From Vibrio tetraodonis (GTDB lineage Bacteria > Pseudomonadota > Gammaproteobacteria > Enterobacterales > Vibrionaceae), in NCBI RefSeq assembly GCF_003350295.1, contig NZ_QLYY01000007.1, positions 245,747 to 309,746 of the forward strand: a stretch of 64,000 bases of DNA, in the 5' to 3' direction. Each line of letters begins with the position of its first letter. Within the stretch, counting starts at the first letter, position 1. The position numbers were made by a program, and so were the translations under genes. Below the pieces are notes generated by a model that was not told the DNA's origin, ran no database searches, and saw only the letters and a list, made by a program, of their open reading frames with translations. Of the stretch, positions 45,885 through 57,328 are shown piece by piece.

Positions 45885-48800
45885 ATGTCAGACCCTAAAT
45901 TTATTCATCTCAAAGTTCACAGTGACTTTTCCATGGTTGATGGCTTATCTAAAGTGCCTCCTTTGGTAAAAAAAGTCGCCGAGATGGGCATGCCAGCGGT
46001 GGCGCTGACCGATTTCACTAATTTATGTGGTTTGGTTAAGTTCTACGGTACTGCTCATGGATGTGGTGTGAAGCCTATCATTGGGGCTGATTTTGCTATG
46101 CAGTCGGATCAGTTTGGTGAAGAGCTGACAAGACTCACCATACTTGCCTCCGATAACCTGGGTTATAAAAATCTCACTTTGCTTATTTCCAAAGCCTATC
46201 TGCGCGGTCATGTGCAGCATCAACCCGTGATTGATAAAGATTGGCTAGTTGAACATGCTTCTGGTTTGATTGTGTTGTCTGGTGGAAGAAGCGGTGAAAT
46301 TGGAAAAGCCCTGTTAAAAGGAAATCGCAGACTCGCTGAGCAATGTGCCGATTTTTTCCGTCAACACTTTGCTGACCGTTTTTTTCTTGAATTAACGCGA
46401 ACAGGGCGATCAGACGAAGAAACGTATCTTCATTTTGCTCTTGAGTTTGCACAGAGCGAACAACTTCCAGTGGTCGCGACTAATGATGTTGTTATTTTAG
46501 ATGAATCAACATTTGACGCGCATGAAATTCGCGTTGCGATTCACGACGGTTACACATTAGAAGATCCTCGCCGACCCAAAAACTACAGTGCGCAGCAATA
46601 TTTGCGTAGCGAAGAGGAAATGTGCGCTCTTTTTGCTGATATTCCTGAAGCACTAGAAAACAGCGTAGAAATTGCCAAGCGTTGTAACGTTTCTGTTCGT
46701 TTGGGAGAGTACTTTCTGCCTGCTTTTCCAACCGATGGCATGGAAGAAACCGAATTTCTGGTGAAAAAGTCGCAACAGGGATTGGAAGAGCGTCTTGAGT
46801 TTCTGTTCCCGGATGAGAACGTCCGTATCCAGCGACGCCCAGAATATGATGAAAGGCTAAAAGTAGAGCTTGAGGTGATCAATAACATGGGGTTTCCCGG
46901 TTATTTCTTGATCGTTATGGAGTTCATTCAGTGGTCGAAAGACAATGATATTCCAGTTGGACCCGGCCGAGGCTCTGGCGCGGGGTCGTTAGTTGCTTAT
47001 GCCCTTAAAATTACCGATCTTGACCCTCTAGAATATGATTTGCTCTTCGAACGTTTCTTGAATCCAGAACGTGTTTCCATGCCCGACTTTGATGTTGACT
47101 TTTGTATGGATAAACGCGATCAAGTGATTGACCATGTAGCTGAAATGTATGGAAGAGACGCGGTATCTCAGATCATTACTTTTGGTACCATGGCGGCCAA
47201 AGCTGTTATTCGCGATGTGGGTCGAGTGCTAGGACATCCATTTGGTTTTGTTGACCGCATATCCAAAATGGTGCCACCCGATCCCGGCATGACCCTAGAG
47301 AAAGCCTTTCAAGCTGAGCCTGCTTTAGCTGAGTTGTATGAAGCCGATGAGGAAGTCAAAGAACTCATCGACATGTGTCGTATTTTAGAAGGCTGTACGC
47401 GTAATGCGGGTAAGCATGCGGGAGGGGTAGTTATCTCTCCGACCACGATTACCGACTTTGCCCCTATATACGCAGACGCAGAAGGGCACTTTCCCGTAAC
47501 CCAATTTGATAAAAATGATGTAGAAACAGCGGGTTTAGTGAAGTTTGACTTTCTTGGGTTGCGTACACTGACCATTATCGATTGGGCACTTGGATTGATT
47601 AACCCGAGGCTTGAAAAGCAGGGCCAAGCGCCGGTGCGCATTGAGTCGATCCCCCTTGATGATGATGCCTCTTTTAGACTACTGCAAAATGCCGAAACCA
47701 CCGCGGTATTCCAGCTTGAATCTCGTGGAATGAAAGAGCTGATTAAACGTCTTCAGCCAGACTGTTTTGAAGATATTATCGCTTTGGTGGCCCTGTTTCG
47801 TCCCGGACCTCTTCAATCGGGGATGGTGGATAATTTTATTGACCGCAAGCATGGCCGTGAAGCTATCTCCTACCCAGATGAAACATGGCAGCATGAGTCA
47901 TTAAAAGAAACACTTGAGCCTACCTATGGCATTATCTTGTATCAAGAGCAAGTTATGCAGATTGCTCAGATATTGGCAGGATATACGTTAGGCGGTGCAG
48001 ACATGCTGCGTCGTGCTATGGGTAAGAAAAAGCCTGAGGAAATGGCAAAGCAGCGTGCTGTATTTGAAGAAGGTGCGATCAAAAACGGCGTAGATGGCGA
48101 ACTTGCAATGAAAATCTTCGATTTAGTGGAGAAATTTGCAGGTTATGGTTTTAACAAGTCTCACTCTGCCGCTTATGCTTTGGTGTCTTATCAGACACTT
48201 TGGCTTAAAAAACATTACCCTGCTGAGTTTATGGCAGCGGTAATGACCGCTGATATGGACAACACGGAAAAAGTGGTGGGTTTGGTCGATGAATGCTTGC
48301 GGATGAAGCTCAAGGTGTTGCCACCTGATATCAACTCAGGCTTGTACCGTTTTAATGTCGATGAAGACGGTGCCATTGTGTATGGTATCGGTGCAATAAA
48401 AGGGGTAGGAGAAGGGCCGATAGACGCTATTCTTGAAGCTCGCAACGCTGGTGGTTATTTTAAAGATTTGTTTGATTTTTGTGCCAGAATAGACCTAAAA
48501 AAAGTCAATAAACGTGTAATTGAAAAGCTTATTTATGCTGGGGCGCTGGATAGATTAGGGCCACATCGTGCTGCTATGATGGCATCATTAAACGATGCTG
48601 TAAAAGCGGCAAGCCAATACCACCAAGCAGAAGCTTTTGGCCAAAATGATTTATTTGGTGTCCTTACTGAAGCGCCTGAAGAGGTTGAACACAAGTATAC
48701 TAAGGTTCCAGCTTGGCCGGAAAAAGTTTGGTTGGAAGGAGAACGTGATACACTAGGGCTCTATTTAACTGGACATCCGGTCAATGCGTATATCAAGGAG

Positions 48801-49364
48801 CTTGGTAAATATACCAGTTGCCGATTGAAAGATGCGACGCCGACACGCCGAGATCAAAGTGTGACGATTGCTGGCTTGGTTATTGCTGCGAGAGTAATGA
48901 CAACTAAGCGGGGCAATCGTATCGGTATTATGACGCTTGATGATCGAAGTGGTCGCATGGAAGTGATGTTGTTTTCAGATGCGCTTGAGCGTTATGCAGA
49001 ACTGTTGGAGCAAGACAGAATTTTAGTTGTTTCTGGACAGGTCAGCTTTGATGATTTCAATGGTGGTCTTAAAATGACGGCGCGCGAGGTCATGGATCTT
49101 GGTGCGGCGCGTGAGAAATACGCACGAGGGCTGTCGATTTTTATGGAAGAGTCCCAAATCGACGAGCAATTTTTTGAGCGCTTTAGTAACATACTAGAGC
49201 CTCATAAGGCAGGTAGTGTTCCTGTCCAAGTATATTACCAGCGCAGCGATGCAAGAGCGCGCTTGACGTTGGGAACAGAATGGCGCGTGACGCCTAGTGA
49301 TGAATTAATAGACAATTTGAAACAGCTACTTGGTAATAATCAAGTAGAACTCGAATTTAACTAA
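45885..49364 (+). CDS. dnaE: DNA polymerase III alpha subunit
   Basis: Replicative polymerase, C family. 1159 residues: N-terminal PHP domain ([16 protein letters not shown], residues 4-19), palm with the catalytic [14 protein letters not shown] near 397-410 and a third acidic residue further on, [16 protein letters not shown] near 362, the helix-hairpin-helix and OB region near 850-1080 and an internal beta-clamp motif QNDLF near 921. Length equals E. coli (1160). 98 bases after rnhB and 37 before accA, as in E. coli. Confidence 0.97.
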   Translation: MSDPKFIHLKVHSDFSMVDGLSKVPPLVKKVAEMGMPAVALTDFTNLCGLVKFYGTAHGCGVKPIIGADFAMQSDQFGEELTRLTILASDNLGYKNLTLLISKAYLRGHVQHQPVIDKDWLVEHASGLIVLSGGRSGEIGKALLKGNRRLAEQCADFFRQHFADRFFLELTRTGRSDEETYLHFALEFAQSEQLPVVATNDVVILDESTFDAHEIRVAIHDGYTLEDPRRPKNYSAQQYLRSEEEMCALFADIPEALENSVEIAKRCNVSVRLGEYFLPAFPTDGMEETEFLVKKSQQGLEERLEFLFPDENVRIQRRPEYDERLKVELEVINNMGFPGYFLIVMEFIQWSKDNDIPVGPGRGSGAGSLVAYALKITDLDPLEYDLLFERFLNPERVSMPDFDVDFCMDKRDQVIDHVAEMYGRDAVSQIITFGTMAAKAVIRDVGRVLGHPFGFVDRISKMVPPDPGMTLEKAFQAEPALAELYEADEEVKELIDMCRILEGCTRNAGKHAGGVVISPTTITDFAPIYADAEGHFPVTQFDKNDVETAGLVKFDFLGLRTLTIIDWALGLINPRLEKQGQAPVRIESIPLDDDASFRLLQNAETTAVFQLESRGMKELIKRLQPDCFEDIIALVALFRPGPLQSGMVDNFIDRKHGREAISYPDETWQHESLKETLEPTYGIILYQEQVMQIAQILAGYTLGGADMLRRAMGKKKPEEMAKQRAVFEEGAIKNGVDGELAMKIFDLVEKFAGYGFNKSHSAAYALVSYQTLWLKKHYPAEFMAAVMTADMDNTEKVVGLVDECLRMKLKVLPPDINSGLYRFNVDEDGAIVYGIGAIKGVGEGPIDAILEARNAGGYFKDLFDFCARIDLKKVNKRVIEKLIYAGALDRLGPHRAAMMASLNDAVKAASQYHQAEAFGQNDLFGVLTEAPEEVEHKYTKVPAWPEKVWLEGERDTLGLYLTGHPVNAYIKELGKYTSCRLKDATPTRRDQSVTIAGLVIAARVMTTKRGNRIGIMTLDDRSGRMEVMLFSDALERYAELLEQDRILVVSGQVSFDDFNGGLKMTAREVMDLGAAREKYARGLSIFMEESQIDEQFFERFSNILEPHKAGSVPVQVYYQRSDARARLTLGTEWRVTPSDELIDNLKQLLGNNQVELEFN

Positions 49365-49401
49365 GTTCGGCAGAGCATGCCGAATAAGAAAGGATCTATA
49401 G

Positions 49402-50361
49402 ATGAGCCTGAACTTTTTAGAATTTGAAAAGCCTATTGCTGAGTTAGAGGCTAAGATCGAAGCCTTGAGAAGTGTTTCTCGCCATGGTGGCGACTCTGGC
49501 GTTGATCTAGAGAAAGAGATTGAGCAGTTAGAAAAGAAAAGCTTGGAGCTTAAAAAGAAAACTTTCAGCGATCTTGGAGCGTGGGAGACAGCTCAGCTAG
49601 CTCGTCATCCTCTACGCCCTTATACCTTGGATTACATTGAACATGTGTTTACAGAGTTCGAGGAACTGGCTGGTGATCGTGCTTATGCTGACGACAAAGC
49701 CATTGTTGGCGGTATGGCACGCTTAGATGGTCGTCCAGTGATGATCATCGGTCACCAAAAAGGTCGTGAAACGAAAGAGAAAGTGAAGCGTAACTTTGGC
49801 ATGCCAAAGCCAGAAGGTTATCGCAAAGCACTTCGTTTGATGGAAACGGCAGAGCGCTTCAACATGCCGATCATTACTTTTATTGATACTGCTGGCGCTT
49901 ATCCTGGTGTTGGTGCAGAGGAACGTGGCCAGTCTGAAGCGATCGCGAAAAATTTAAAAGTGATGGCAGGGCTTAAGGTACCAGTGATCTGTAATGTCGT
50001 TGGAGAAGGTGGTTCTGGTGGTGCACTTGCTATCGGTGTTGGTGATTACGTGAATATGCTGCAGTACTCAACGTATTCTGTTATCTCACCTGAAGGCTGT
50101 GCCTCCATTTTATGGAGAGATTCGGATAAAGCGCCTCAGGCAGCCGAAGCGATGGGACTGATTGCTCCACGTTTAAAAGAGCTTGAGCTGATCGATGAAA
50201 TTATTGAAGAGCCTTTAGGTGGCGCACACCGTGATCATGTTCAAATGGCAGCGAACATGAAAGCAACCTTAGTAAGACAGCTCAATGAGCTTACTCATTT
50301 CGATAATGACACCTTACTAGAGCGTCGTTACCAACGCTTAATGAATTATGGCTATTGTTAA
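49402..50361 (+). CDS. accA: Acetyl-CoA carboxylase carboxyltransferase alpha subunit
   Basis: Works with AccD to transfer carboxyl from biotin to acetyl-CoA, the first step of fatty acid synthesis. 319 residues, exact length. Crotonase-like fold with [21 protein letters not shown] near 167 and [11 protein letters not shown] near 201 (oxyanion and CoA site), and an N-terminal helical zipper. AAGGAT upstream of ATG. Ends at a strong terminator. Confidence 0.97.
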   Translation: MSLNFLEFEKPIAELEAKIEALRSVSRHGGDSGVDLEKEIEQLEKKSLELKKKTFSDLGAWETAQLARHPLRPYTLDYIEHVFTEFEELAGDRAYADDKAIVGGMARLDGRPVMIIGHQKGRETKEKVKRNFGMPKPEGYRKALRLMETAERFNMPIITFIDTAGAYPGVGAEERGQSEAIAKNLKVMAGLKVPVICNVVGEGGSGGALAIGVGDYVNMLQYSTYSVISPEGCASILWRDSDKAPQAAEAMGLIAPRLKELELIDEIIEEPLGGAHRDHVQMAANMKATLVRQLNELTHFDNDTLLERRYQRLMNYGYC

Positions 50362-50379
50362 GCTATCGTAATAGAGAAT

Positions 50380-50408
50380 AAAGGCTGAACTGAGGTTCGG
50401 CCTTTTTT
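50380..50408 (+). terminator. Terminator after accA
   Basis: AAAGGCTGAAC pairs with GTTCGGCCTTT (one G-U) around TGAG and is followed by TTTT. It ends the long uppS-to-accA cluster. Confidence 0.9.
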
Positions 50409-50519
50409 ATTGTTGATGTTAAACTAAGCGAGTCGATTGTTTGATTAAAAATGCATGGCTAAAGGCAAGTATACTAAAACAGACACTCTTATCTTTGCAG
50501 TAAAACGGTTTCTTTTAAT

Positions 50520-51839
50520 ATGGATTTATATCAGCACTTTTCGTCAGTCATTGGTCAATATATGTCATCAGAAGGGCGGCTTGTCGTTGCTCTTAGCGGT
50601 GGAGTTGACTCTAGAGTGTTGCTTGCCTTGGCTGCTCGTTACCAAAAAGAGTGTAAAAAGCCTTGTATAGCCATACATGTACACCATGGATTGAGTTCTA
50701 ATGCTGATCATTGGGCTCAGCAATGCCGATTGTGGTGTATTGAAGAAGGTGTACTTTTTCACTTAGAGAAAGTCAGGTTAGAAAAGCAAGGTAAAAGTAT
50801 TGAAGAAAGTGCGCGGGAAGCTCGCTATCAAGCACTTAAATCCCACCTAGTCTTCGGAGACTTGCTGCTTACGGGCCAACATAGAGATGATCAACTAGAA
50901 ACTTTCCTTCTCGCATTAAAGCGAGGAAGCGGCCCTAAAGGTTTATCATCTATGGCTCAATGCACTCCGTATGCTGGTGCAAAGCTAGTTCGCCCAATAC
51001 TGCAAGCAAGTAGGGAAGAGGTTGAATCTTACGCGCAAAGACATAACCTTACTTGGGTGGAAGATGAGAGTAATCAGGATACTCGCTTTGACCGCAATTT
51101 CCTTCGCCACCAAGTGATCCCTTGTCTCACTGAGCGATGGCCTCATCTGACCAAATCTGTACAGCGAAGTGCAGAGCTTTGCGCAGAGCAGGAATCACTG
51201 CTCGATGAATTACTATCTGATCATTTAGAAAAGTCTGTACACCAAGATGACTCTATTGATATTGCTCAGTTAGCCGAAATGTCTTCTTTAGTGCGAGCAC
51301 GGGTGCTAAGGATGTGGCTTAACAAACAGCAAGCTAAGATGCCAAGTCGCGATCTCCTTGATCGGGTTTGGTTTGAAGTCGCCATGAGTCGCCAAGATGC
51401 CAATCCTATTCTGTCTTTAGCGGAAGGACAGATTCGCCGGTTTAATCATCGATTATATTTGGTTGCGCAATGGCAAGATTTGTCACATTGGCAACAGGAA
51501 ATTGAGTTTGATTGCGAGCTAACTCTGCCTGAAAGTATAGGAAGCATAACGCTTTTGAATACTCAATCTGGAACATTATCTAAGGCAGCCCTTTCAAACT
51601 CGCCACTTCGCATCATTTTTGAACCTCAGGGGTTGATTGCTAAGCCTTGCGGACGTCGCCATAGTCGTAAACTCAAAAAACTCTTTCAAGAATACCATGT
51701 GCCGAGTTGGTTAAGACGCCGACTACCGATCCTTATGTGTGGTGACAAGGTTGTGGCGGTGGCTGGTATATTTATTGATGCTGACTTTGTTGGTCAAGAT
51801 TGTGAACTTGTTTGGGACAAATTCGTACCAGATATGTAA
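50520..51839 (+). CDS. tilS: tRNA(Ile)-lysidine synthetase
   Basis: Modifies C34 of tRNA-Ile(CAU) to lysidine so it reads AUA. 439 residues: PP-loop motif ALSGGVDSRVLL near 24-35, HVHHGLSSNADHW near 53, GQHRDDQLETFLLALKRGSGPKGL near 118-141, then the TilS C-terminal domain (GLIAKPCGRRHSRKLKKLFQE near 373). Very slightly longer than E. coli TilS (432). ATG without a strong ribosome site. Monocistronic by spacing; adjacency to accA is the same in E. coli. Confidence 0.95.
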   Translation: MDLYQHFSSVIGQYMSSEGRLVVALSGGVDSRVLLALAARYQKECKKPCIAIHVHHGLSSNADHWAQQCRLWCIEEGVLFHLEKVRLEKQGKSIEESAREARYQALKSHLVFGDLLLTGQHRDDQLETFLLALKRGSGPKGLSSMAQCTPYAGAKLVRPILQASREEVESYAQRHNLTWVEDESNQDTRFDRNFLRHQVIPCLTERWPHLTKSVQRSAELCAEQESLLDELLSDHLEKSVHQDDSIDIAQLAEMSSLVRARVLRMWLNKQQAKMPSRDLLDRVWFEVAMSRQDANPILSLAEGQIRRFNHRLYLVAQWQDLSHWQQEIEFDCELTLPESIGSITLLNTQSGTLSKAALSNSPLRIIFEPQGLIAKPCGRRHSRKLKKLFQEYHVPSWLRRRLPILMCGDKVVAVAGIFIDADFVGQDCELVWDKFVPDM

Positions 51840-51891
51840 AGATTCTTTATATAAATACACATAAAAACAGTGGATACACTAAGGAAGCGCA

Positions 51892-52206
51892 ATGAAAAAA
51901 ATGGTAATGGGAGTCTTGATTGGGATCAGCTTTACTGCCAGCTCTGCTTTTGCTGCTGGAGACATCGCTGCTGGAAAGGCTAAGTCAGCGGTGTGCGCTG
52001 CTTGCCATGGCGCAGATGGTATTGCAGTTATTCCCGGTTATCCAAACCTGAAAGGGCAAAACGAGCAGTATATTATTTCCTCGATTAAAGCCTATAAAGA
52101 TAAACAACGTAATGGAGGACTTGCTGCTGTCATGCAAGCTCAAGCTGCTATGTTGAGTGATTCGGATATTGCAAACTTGGCGGCCTATTACTCCAGTTTA
52201 AAGTAG
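51892..52206 (+). CDS. Periplasmic monohaem cytochrome c (c553/c4-like)
   Basis: A 104-residue exported cytochrome c. Signal peptide to about residue 21 (SSAFA), then one haem site CAACHG near 36-41 with downstream methionines that could be the axial ligand (MQAQAAMLS). Class I fold of the c553/c4 half type. Probably carries electrons in the periplasm toward a terminal oxidase; the partner is not shown. AAGGAAG ribosome site. Confidence 0.9.
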   Translation: MKKMVMGVLIGISFTASSAFAAGDIAAGKAKSAVCAACHGADGIAVIPGYPNLKGQNEQYIISSIKAYKDKQRNGGLAAVMQAQAAMLSDSDIANLAAYYSSLK

Positions 52207-52223
52207 CCTGATGTAAATAAAAC

Positions 52224-52262
52224 CGCCTAGCCCGAGCGATAAGGGGCTATCCGTCTTTATTT
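52224..52262 (+). terminator. Probable terminator after the cytochrome gene
   Basis: TAGCCC and GGGCTA pair inside a longer imperfect stem (CGCC...). A T-rich tail CTTTATTTTT follows. Confidence 0.55.
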
Positions 52263-52379
52263 TTCGAACACCAGTCGCTAAGGTGTTATGAAGATATAAT
52301 AAAGGTAGATAGTCTTGATCCGCTTGGGCTTTTTATTGTTTGTTGACCATGGGATAATATAGACGCTTTTGAAAATTAA

Positions 52380-52727
<348 letters not shown>

Positions 52728-52759
52728 TCGTTACAGTATGGGCTCTGTTGGTGCGTTGA

Positions 52760-53626
52760 ATGAAGACTAAGTGGTTTTTGCTTGGTCTAACGGGCATGGT
52801 GTTGGCTGGATTTGCGGCGTTTTACGCCATTTTTTCTCTGCCAAGTCAGCCGAAAATTGCTTTAATATCGCCATCAAATGAGGCGTTCTCCCAATATTGT
52901 GTAGAAAATTCATCGAATGGTAAGCTTGATGACAATGGTCAGCTAAACCTACTTGTATGGAATATTTATAAACAAAACCGGGGCAATTGGCAGCAAAGTT
53001 TGCAGTCTTATGTGAAAAATAAACACTTAGTTCTGTTACAAGAATCTCGTTTAACTCTCGAATTAAAAAATTGGCTTAAATCTCAGCGGTGGTATGCGTA
53101 TCAGGTTGATGCATTCGAGATATTTGATACCAGCGTTGGGGTATTGAATTTATCTCACACGACGCCGCAAAAGGCGTGTGCCTACACAGAATTAGAGCCT
53201 TGGCTCCGCTTGCCTAAATCGGCACTTTATACCACTTATCCTCTTTCAAATGGTCAACTGCTGGCGGTTATTAATATCCACGCAGTCAATTTTACCTATG
53301 GTACCCAAGAGTATCAGAAACAATTTGATACCTTGATGGATTTGGTGGATAAGCACAGTGGTCCAATCATAGTCGCGGGTGACTTTAACAGCTGGAGTGA
53401 AGCGCGTATCGCAGTGATTGAACAGGCTTTCAATCAGCTTGGCCTCATCGAAGCGAACTACTCTCCTGATAACCGAACTCAGTTTATTACTGGTCACGCA
53501 TTGGATCATGTGTTTTATCGAGGGCTGAACTTTATAAGAGCAGAAGCACCAATCTCTGATGCTTCCGACCATAATCCTATTGAAGCGTATTTTGAGTTAA
53601 TTGATGTAGATAGACCTCAACCCTAG
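52760..53626 (+). CDS. Endonuclease/exonuclease/phosphatase-family protein, YafD-like
   Basis: 288 residues with an N-terminal membrane anchor or signal (residues 5-26) and an EEP fold: NLLVWNIYKQNRGNW near 62-77, LLQESRL near 92-98 (catalytic Glu), VINIHAVNF near 172, VAGDFNSWS near 203 (Asp/Asn) and a C-terminal SDASDHNPIEA near 270 (Asp-His pair). All EEP catalytic motifs are present. Substrate unknown (nuclease, phosphatase or phosphodiesterase). It resembles E. coli YafD, which is also near the mltD-gloB-rnhA-dnaQ region. 32 bases after glnB, so may be cotranscribed. Confidence 0.85.
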   Translation: MKTKWFLLGLTGMVLAGFAAFYAIFSLPSQPKIALISPSNEAFSQYCVENSSNGKLDDNGQLNLLVWNIYKQNRGNWQQSLQSYVKNKHLVLLQESRLTLELKNWLKSQRWYAYQVDAFEIFDTSVGVLNLSHTTPQKACAYTELEPWLRLPKSALYTTYPLSNGQLLAVINIHAVNFTYGTQEYQKQFDTLMDLVDKHSGPIIVAGDFNSWSEARIAVIEQAFNQLGLIEANYSPDNRTQFITGHALDHVFYRGLNFIRAEAPISDASDHNPIEAYFELIDVDRPQP

Positions 53627-53633
53627 GTAAAAA

Positions 53634-53670
53634 GTCACTAAAGTGAGTGTTATGCACTAACTTTGGTGAC
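53634..53670 (-). terminator. Terminator at the mltD end
   Basis: GTCACCAAAGT and ACTTTAGTGAC pair (one G-U) with an inner AGTG/CACT stem, and on the minus strand five T follow. It overlaps the mltD stop and can also act toward the convergent EEP gene. Confidence 0.8.
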
Positions 53671-55206
53671 ATCGATGTACAGTTTTAGTTTTTGGCCTGG
53701 TTGCAGGTATTTCTGCCGACTCAGGTCATTCCATTTGACTATATCCTTGGAATTGACTTTGAATTTATCTGCAATCGCACTAATAGTGTCACCATTTTTT
53801 ACGCTATAGAAAATGGTGCGAATGACAGCTCCCTCTGATGTGTTCTTCCAAATCACTAAAGTTTGCCCTACTTGCAGGGTATCTTTGGGGCTCATGCCAT
53901 TCCATTTTGCCAGAGATTGATGGGATACCTTGTTAGCGCGGGCTATGGTCCAAAGGCTTTCACCTGAACGCACCGTATGAATGAGTTTGTACTGACCCCG
54001 TGATTTCGCTTGTGCCTTGGCCAATCTATTACTTGCGCTAAGAATATAAGCGGCATCGCTTTTGGTCGATGTCGGGATCATAAGAAATTGCCCGATTCGA
54101 ATTGAGTCGCTAACTAAGTTATTGGCATTTTTGATAACTTTGGTGGTGGTACTATATTGATCGGCAAGGGCACTTAGACTATCTCCCGATTTCACCTTAT
54201 GTCTCACCAATTTCATGCCTTTTCCACGATTATTGGCAAGACTTGTTTGAAATCTATCTATGCTACTGACAGGTATAAGCAGTTGATGAGGGCCACTAGG
54301 AGCGGTTGCCCACTGATTATAGGCAGGGTTTAATGCTTGTATTTGTTTGACACTAATATCGGCATAACCTGCAGCAATCGCGAGATCGAGTTGCTCTTTA
54401 GGATCGATGAGTTGTACTGCGGGTTTATTGGCAATTGGTGGGATATCTATGTCATATTTATCCTGATTGGCGATGATGTCGGCTAAAGCCATTAACTTCG
54501 GCACATATCCGCTGGTTTCTTCTGGCAAATCAAGAGAAAAGAAGTCAGTAGGTTTGCCTAGTCTTTGATTCTTACGAATCGCACTGGATACTCGACCGCC
54601 ACCACTGTTATAAGCTGCGATGGCATGATTCCAATTGCCCTCGAAGCGGTCATTTAATGCGCTAAGATAATCTAAAGCCGCATCAGTTGAGGCGGATACA
54701 TCTCGGCGGCCGTCGTACCAATAATTCTGTGTCAATCCGTAGTATTTTCCAGTACTGGGAACAAACTGCCACAGTCCAGCAGCGCTGCCATGAGAATAGG
54801 CAAAAGCATCAAATGAGCTTTCGACAATTGGCAGTAATGCTAGCTCTAAAGGCAAGCCTCGTTGTTCAATTTTTTCGGTGATCAGATATAAAAATGGCTG
54901 GGCTCGCTCTGAGACAGTTTCTAAATGCTTGGGGTGTGTCAGATACCAAGTACGATAGTAGTCGACCATCTTGTCATTTGAGACTGGCAATTCAAGTTGC
55001 ATAGCAATGCGTTGCCAAAGATCTTCTTGGGATTTAGGGGATAGCGCCGGTCCGCTGTCGTTCTCTGGTTTTTTTGCCATCTGACCGGATGTCTGTTCAG
55101 GAGAATGATTGGTGTTTTGAGATGGTGATACTTGGTTTTCTGTTTGCTGGGTTAGCTGACATCCCGTCAGCAGTAGCGCTAATATCCAGCTATGTGTTAC
55201 TCGCAT
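53650..55206 (-). CDS. mltD: Membrane-bound lytic murein transglycosylase D
   Basis: Lipoprotein that cleaves peptidoglycan glycan strands to 1,6-anhydro products. 518 residues: lipobox LLLTGC at about 10-15, SLT domain from about 105 with the catalytic Glu in LPIVESSFDAFAYSHGSAAGLWQF near 129 and YNSGGGRV near 200, and three LysM repeats near 335, 410 and 470 (VKSGDSLSALADQYS, VRSGESLWTIARANK, VKNGDTISAIADKF). I start at ATG 55206 with AAGGG 8 bases upstream; the frame extends further but without a lipoprotein signal at its start. Downstream of gloB by 70 bases. Confidence 0.95.
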   Translation of the reverse strand: MRVTHSWILALLLTGCQLTQQTENQVSPSQNTNHSPEQTSGQMAKKPENDSGPALSPKSQEDLWQRIAMQLELPVSNDKMVDYYRTWYLTHPKHLETVSERAQPFLYLITEKIEQRGLPLELALLPIVESSFDAFAYSHGSAAGLWQFVPSTGKYYGLTQNYWYDGRRDVSASTDAALDYLSALNDRFEGNWNHAIAAYNSGGGRVSSAIRKNQRLGKPTDFFSLDLPEETSGYVPKLMALADIIANQDKYDIDIPPIANKPAVQLIDPKEQLDLAIAAGYADISVKQIQALNPAYNQWATAPSGPHQLLIPVSSIDRFQTSLANNRGKGMKLVRHKVKSGDSLSALADQYSTTTKVIKNANNLVSDSIRIGQFLMIPTSTKSDAAYILSASNRLAKAQAKSRGQYKLIHTVRSGESLWTIARANKVSHQSLAKWNGMSPKDTLQVGQTLVIWKNTSEGAVIRTIFYSVKNGDTISAIADKFKVNSKDIVKWNDLSRQKYLQPGQKLKLYIDVTKVSA

Positions 55207-55276
55207 TTCACAACCCTTTTGCTTGTTGGCTGCTGATAATACTTGTCTAAATACCATGGTGACAAGTTACAACGCC

Positions 55277-56035
55277 TCAAAATTCATTCTTCCATTCGCG
55301 TAGTGCGGTAAATATAGCGAGAGAATCGGTGTTTGATGTTCGGTTCGCGACCGAGCGAATAACACTTGGCTGGTCAGTTCTCAGAAATGGGTTGATGTGT
55401 TTTTCTTTACCGATTGTTGTTGGCACAGTCGGTTTATTCTGCGCTCTGAGGCGGTTTACCTCATCACGATACTTTTGGAGTAAGGGGTTATCAGGCTCAA
55501 CGGCAAGAGCAAACGCGACATTACTAGCGGTATATTCGTGAGCGCAGTAGACCTTGGTCTCTTCTGCCAAGGTTACGAGTTTGTTTAATGAAGTATGCAT
55601 TTGAGACATAGAGCCTTCAAAAATCCTTCCACAACCTGCTGAGAAGAGCACATCGCCACAGAAAAGCTTACCATCACCAACGTAGCCTATATGCCCTTTG
55701 GTATGACCCTCAAGCCCCAATACTAAGAATACTTCGCCAAATAATTCAATTTGTTCGCCTGCTTCAACAGCATGAGTCAATGTGGGAATGGGTTCATTGG
55801 CAGGACCTACCACATCAATGTGTGGAAATTGCCTGACCAGTTCAGGTACGCCACCAATGTGATCGTTATGATGATGTGTGATTAAAATGGCATCTAAAGT
55901 TAAATTATGTTGTTCTAGATATCGTATTACAGGGGCAGCATCTCCTGGGTCAACAACAGCACAATGTTGATCGCTATTTTCAATTAGCCAGATGTAATTA
56001 TCATTGAATGCAGGTATGCTTTTGATATCTAACAT
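55277..56035 (-). CDS. gloB: Hydroxyacylglutathione hydrolase (glyoxalase II)
   Basis: Hydrolyses S-lactoylglutathione, completing methylglyoxal detoxification. 252 residues of the metallo-beta-lactamase fold: [10 protein letters not shown] near 53-62 (two-metal site), [10 protein letters not shown] near 110, [13 protein letters not shown] near 125 (bridging Asp), CAHEYTASN near 163, C-terminal substrate domain. ATG 56035 has GGAG 9-12 bases upstream. Divergent from the methyltransferase gene with only a 38-base spacer. Confidence 0.96.
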   Translation of the reverse strand: MLDIKSIPAFNDNYIWLIENSDQHCAVVDPGDAAPVIRYLEQHNLTLDAILITHHHNDHIGGVPELVRQFPHIDVVGPANEPIPTLTHAVEAGEQIELFGEVFLVLGLEGHTKGHIGYVGDGKLFCGDVLFSAGCGRIFEGSMSQMHTSLNKLVTLAEETKVYCAHEYTASNVAFALAVEPDNPLLQKYRDEVNRLRAQNKPTVPTTIGKEKHINPFLRTDQPSVIRSVANRTSNTDSLAIFTALREWKNEF

Positions 56036-56073
56036 GGTTGTTTCTCCAGTTTCCAGAGTAAAGCAGGTTAAGT

Positions 56074-56802
56074 ATGAAGCCAGCACGAAGTTTTAAGAAG
56101 CTTGAAAAGCCTCATTCATGGTCTCAGCTTAAGAATGGCCAATGGGTTAGCGAATCAATACAAACGCGTATTGATGAATGGTGCCCAAAACTATTTGGCT
56201 ATCATATGCTTAAGCTGGGAGGGCTCAGCTGCGAGTTAACCAGCTTTAACTGTAATATTCAACATCAAGTTCACCTTGATATTCAGAACCCCCTCCACAA
56301 TGTCATTGCTGACGGGTTCAACCTACCTTTTCTCGAAAAAAGCTTTGATGTAGTTGTATTAGCTCACCAGCTAGATTACTGCAATGATCCGCATCGAATG
56401 CTGCGCGAAGTGGACCGTGTGATGATTGATGATGGGTATATTATTATCACGGGTTTTAACCCTGTCAGCTTGACGGGGTTATCGAGTTTAATGCCTTGGA
56501 GAAAAAACAATTTACCTTGGAGTGGGCGTATGTTCACCCCGAGTAGAATTAAAGATTGGCTCAATATTCTTAATTACCAGATCTTAGATTGCGATCAATA
56601 CGCTTTGTTTCCGATGGAAACCTACCGAACTATGTGGACTTGGCTTGAAAACAGCTTAGGAGACTGGGCTTCACCTATGGGGAGTTTGTATTTTATCGTC
56701 GCACGTAAAAGAAGTTACCCTCTCAAACCCATTAAACCTCATTGGAAGCTAAAACGTAAGCTGACGCCAGTTAGCGTCAACTATAAAATATCCAGTAAGT
56801 AG
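56074..56802 (+). CDS. Class I SAM-dependent methyltransferase, YafS-like
   Basis: 242 residues. The Methyltransf_11-type region includes [52 protein letters not shown] (read in parts, residues about 79-130). The usual glycine-rich motif I is weak. The substrate is unknown. It lies between gloB and rnhA, the place of yafS in E. coli. AGGTTAAG ribosome site. Its stop is 5 bases from the convergent rnhA stop. Confidence 0.85.
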   Translation: MKPARSFKKLEKPHSWSQLKNGQWVSESIQTRIDEWCPKLFGYHMLKLGGLSCELTSFNCNIQHQVHLDIQNPLHNVIADGFNLPFLEKSFDVVVLAHQLDYCNDPHRMLREVDRVMIDDGYIIITGFNPVSLTGLSSLMPWRKNNLPWSGRMFTPSRIKDWLNILNYQILDCDQYALFPMETYRTMWTWLENSLGDWASPMGSLYFIVARKRSYPLKPIKPHWKLKRKLTPVSVNYKISSK

Positions 56803-56807
56803 TGGAA

Positions 56808-57272
56808 TTAACTTGGTTGGTAACCTGTGTCCTCTTCGGTTGGGTTTTCAGCCGCGGTGCGGGCTAATTCATCACACATTTCATTTTCTCGGTGGCCAGC
56901 ATGGCCTTTTACCCAGCGCCAGTCAACATCATGGCGAGCTGTTTCTGTATCGAGATCCTTCCAAAGGTCCGCATTTTTAACTGGTTTTTTATCTGAGGTT
57001 TTCCAGTCGCGCTTTTTCCAATTGTGGATCCATTGGGTGATGCCTTGCCTTACATATTGGCTATCAGTGGTGAGTATGACCTGACAAGGCTCTTTTAAGC
57101 TTTGCAGTGCGATTATAGTCGCCATCATTTCCATACGGTTATTGGTCGTTAGGGTAAAGCCTTGGCTGAGCGTTTTTTCGACTTGTTTGTAGCGCAGCAC
57201 AATACCATAGCCGCCCGGTCCTGGATTACCCAGGCAAGATCCATCTGTGAAAATTTCCACCAGTTTCGTCAT
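56808..57272 (-). CDS. rnhA: Ribonuclease HI
   Basis: Cuts the RNA strand of RNA-DNA hybrids. 154 residues with the four acidic active-site residues visible: [17 protein letters not shown] near 7 (Asp), NNRMEMMA near 44 (Glu), [11 protein letters not shown] near 68 (Asp) and [18 protein letters not shown] near 120 (His and Asp). Divergent from dnaQ with a 56-base spacer, an arrangement conserved from E. coli to Vibrio. Confidence 0.97.
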   Translation of the reverse strand: MTKLVEIFTDGSCLGNPGPGGYGIVLRYKQVEKTLSQGFTLTTNNRMEMMATIIALQSLKEPCQVILTTDSQYVRQGITQWIHNWKKRDWKTSDKKPVKNADLWKDLDTETARHDVDWRWVKGHAGHRENEMCDELARTAAENPTEEDTGYQPS

Positions 57273-57328
57273 GATTTGATACTATTGGGGTAAGCGTAGA
57301 ATTTGTATAGTCTGACACACAATTTGTT

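Noticed and set aside
47309..47701. Minus-strand 130-codon frame inside dnaE
   Set aside because: Shadow frame of a highly conserved gene; serine-rich composition typical of antisense reading.
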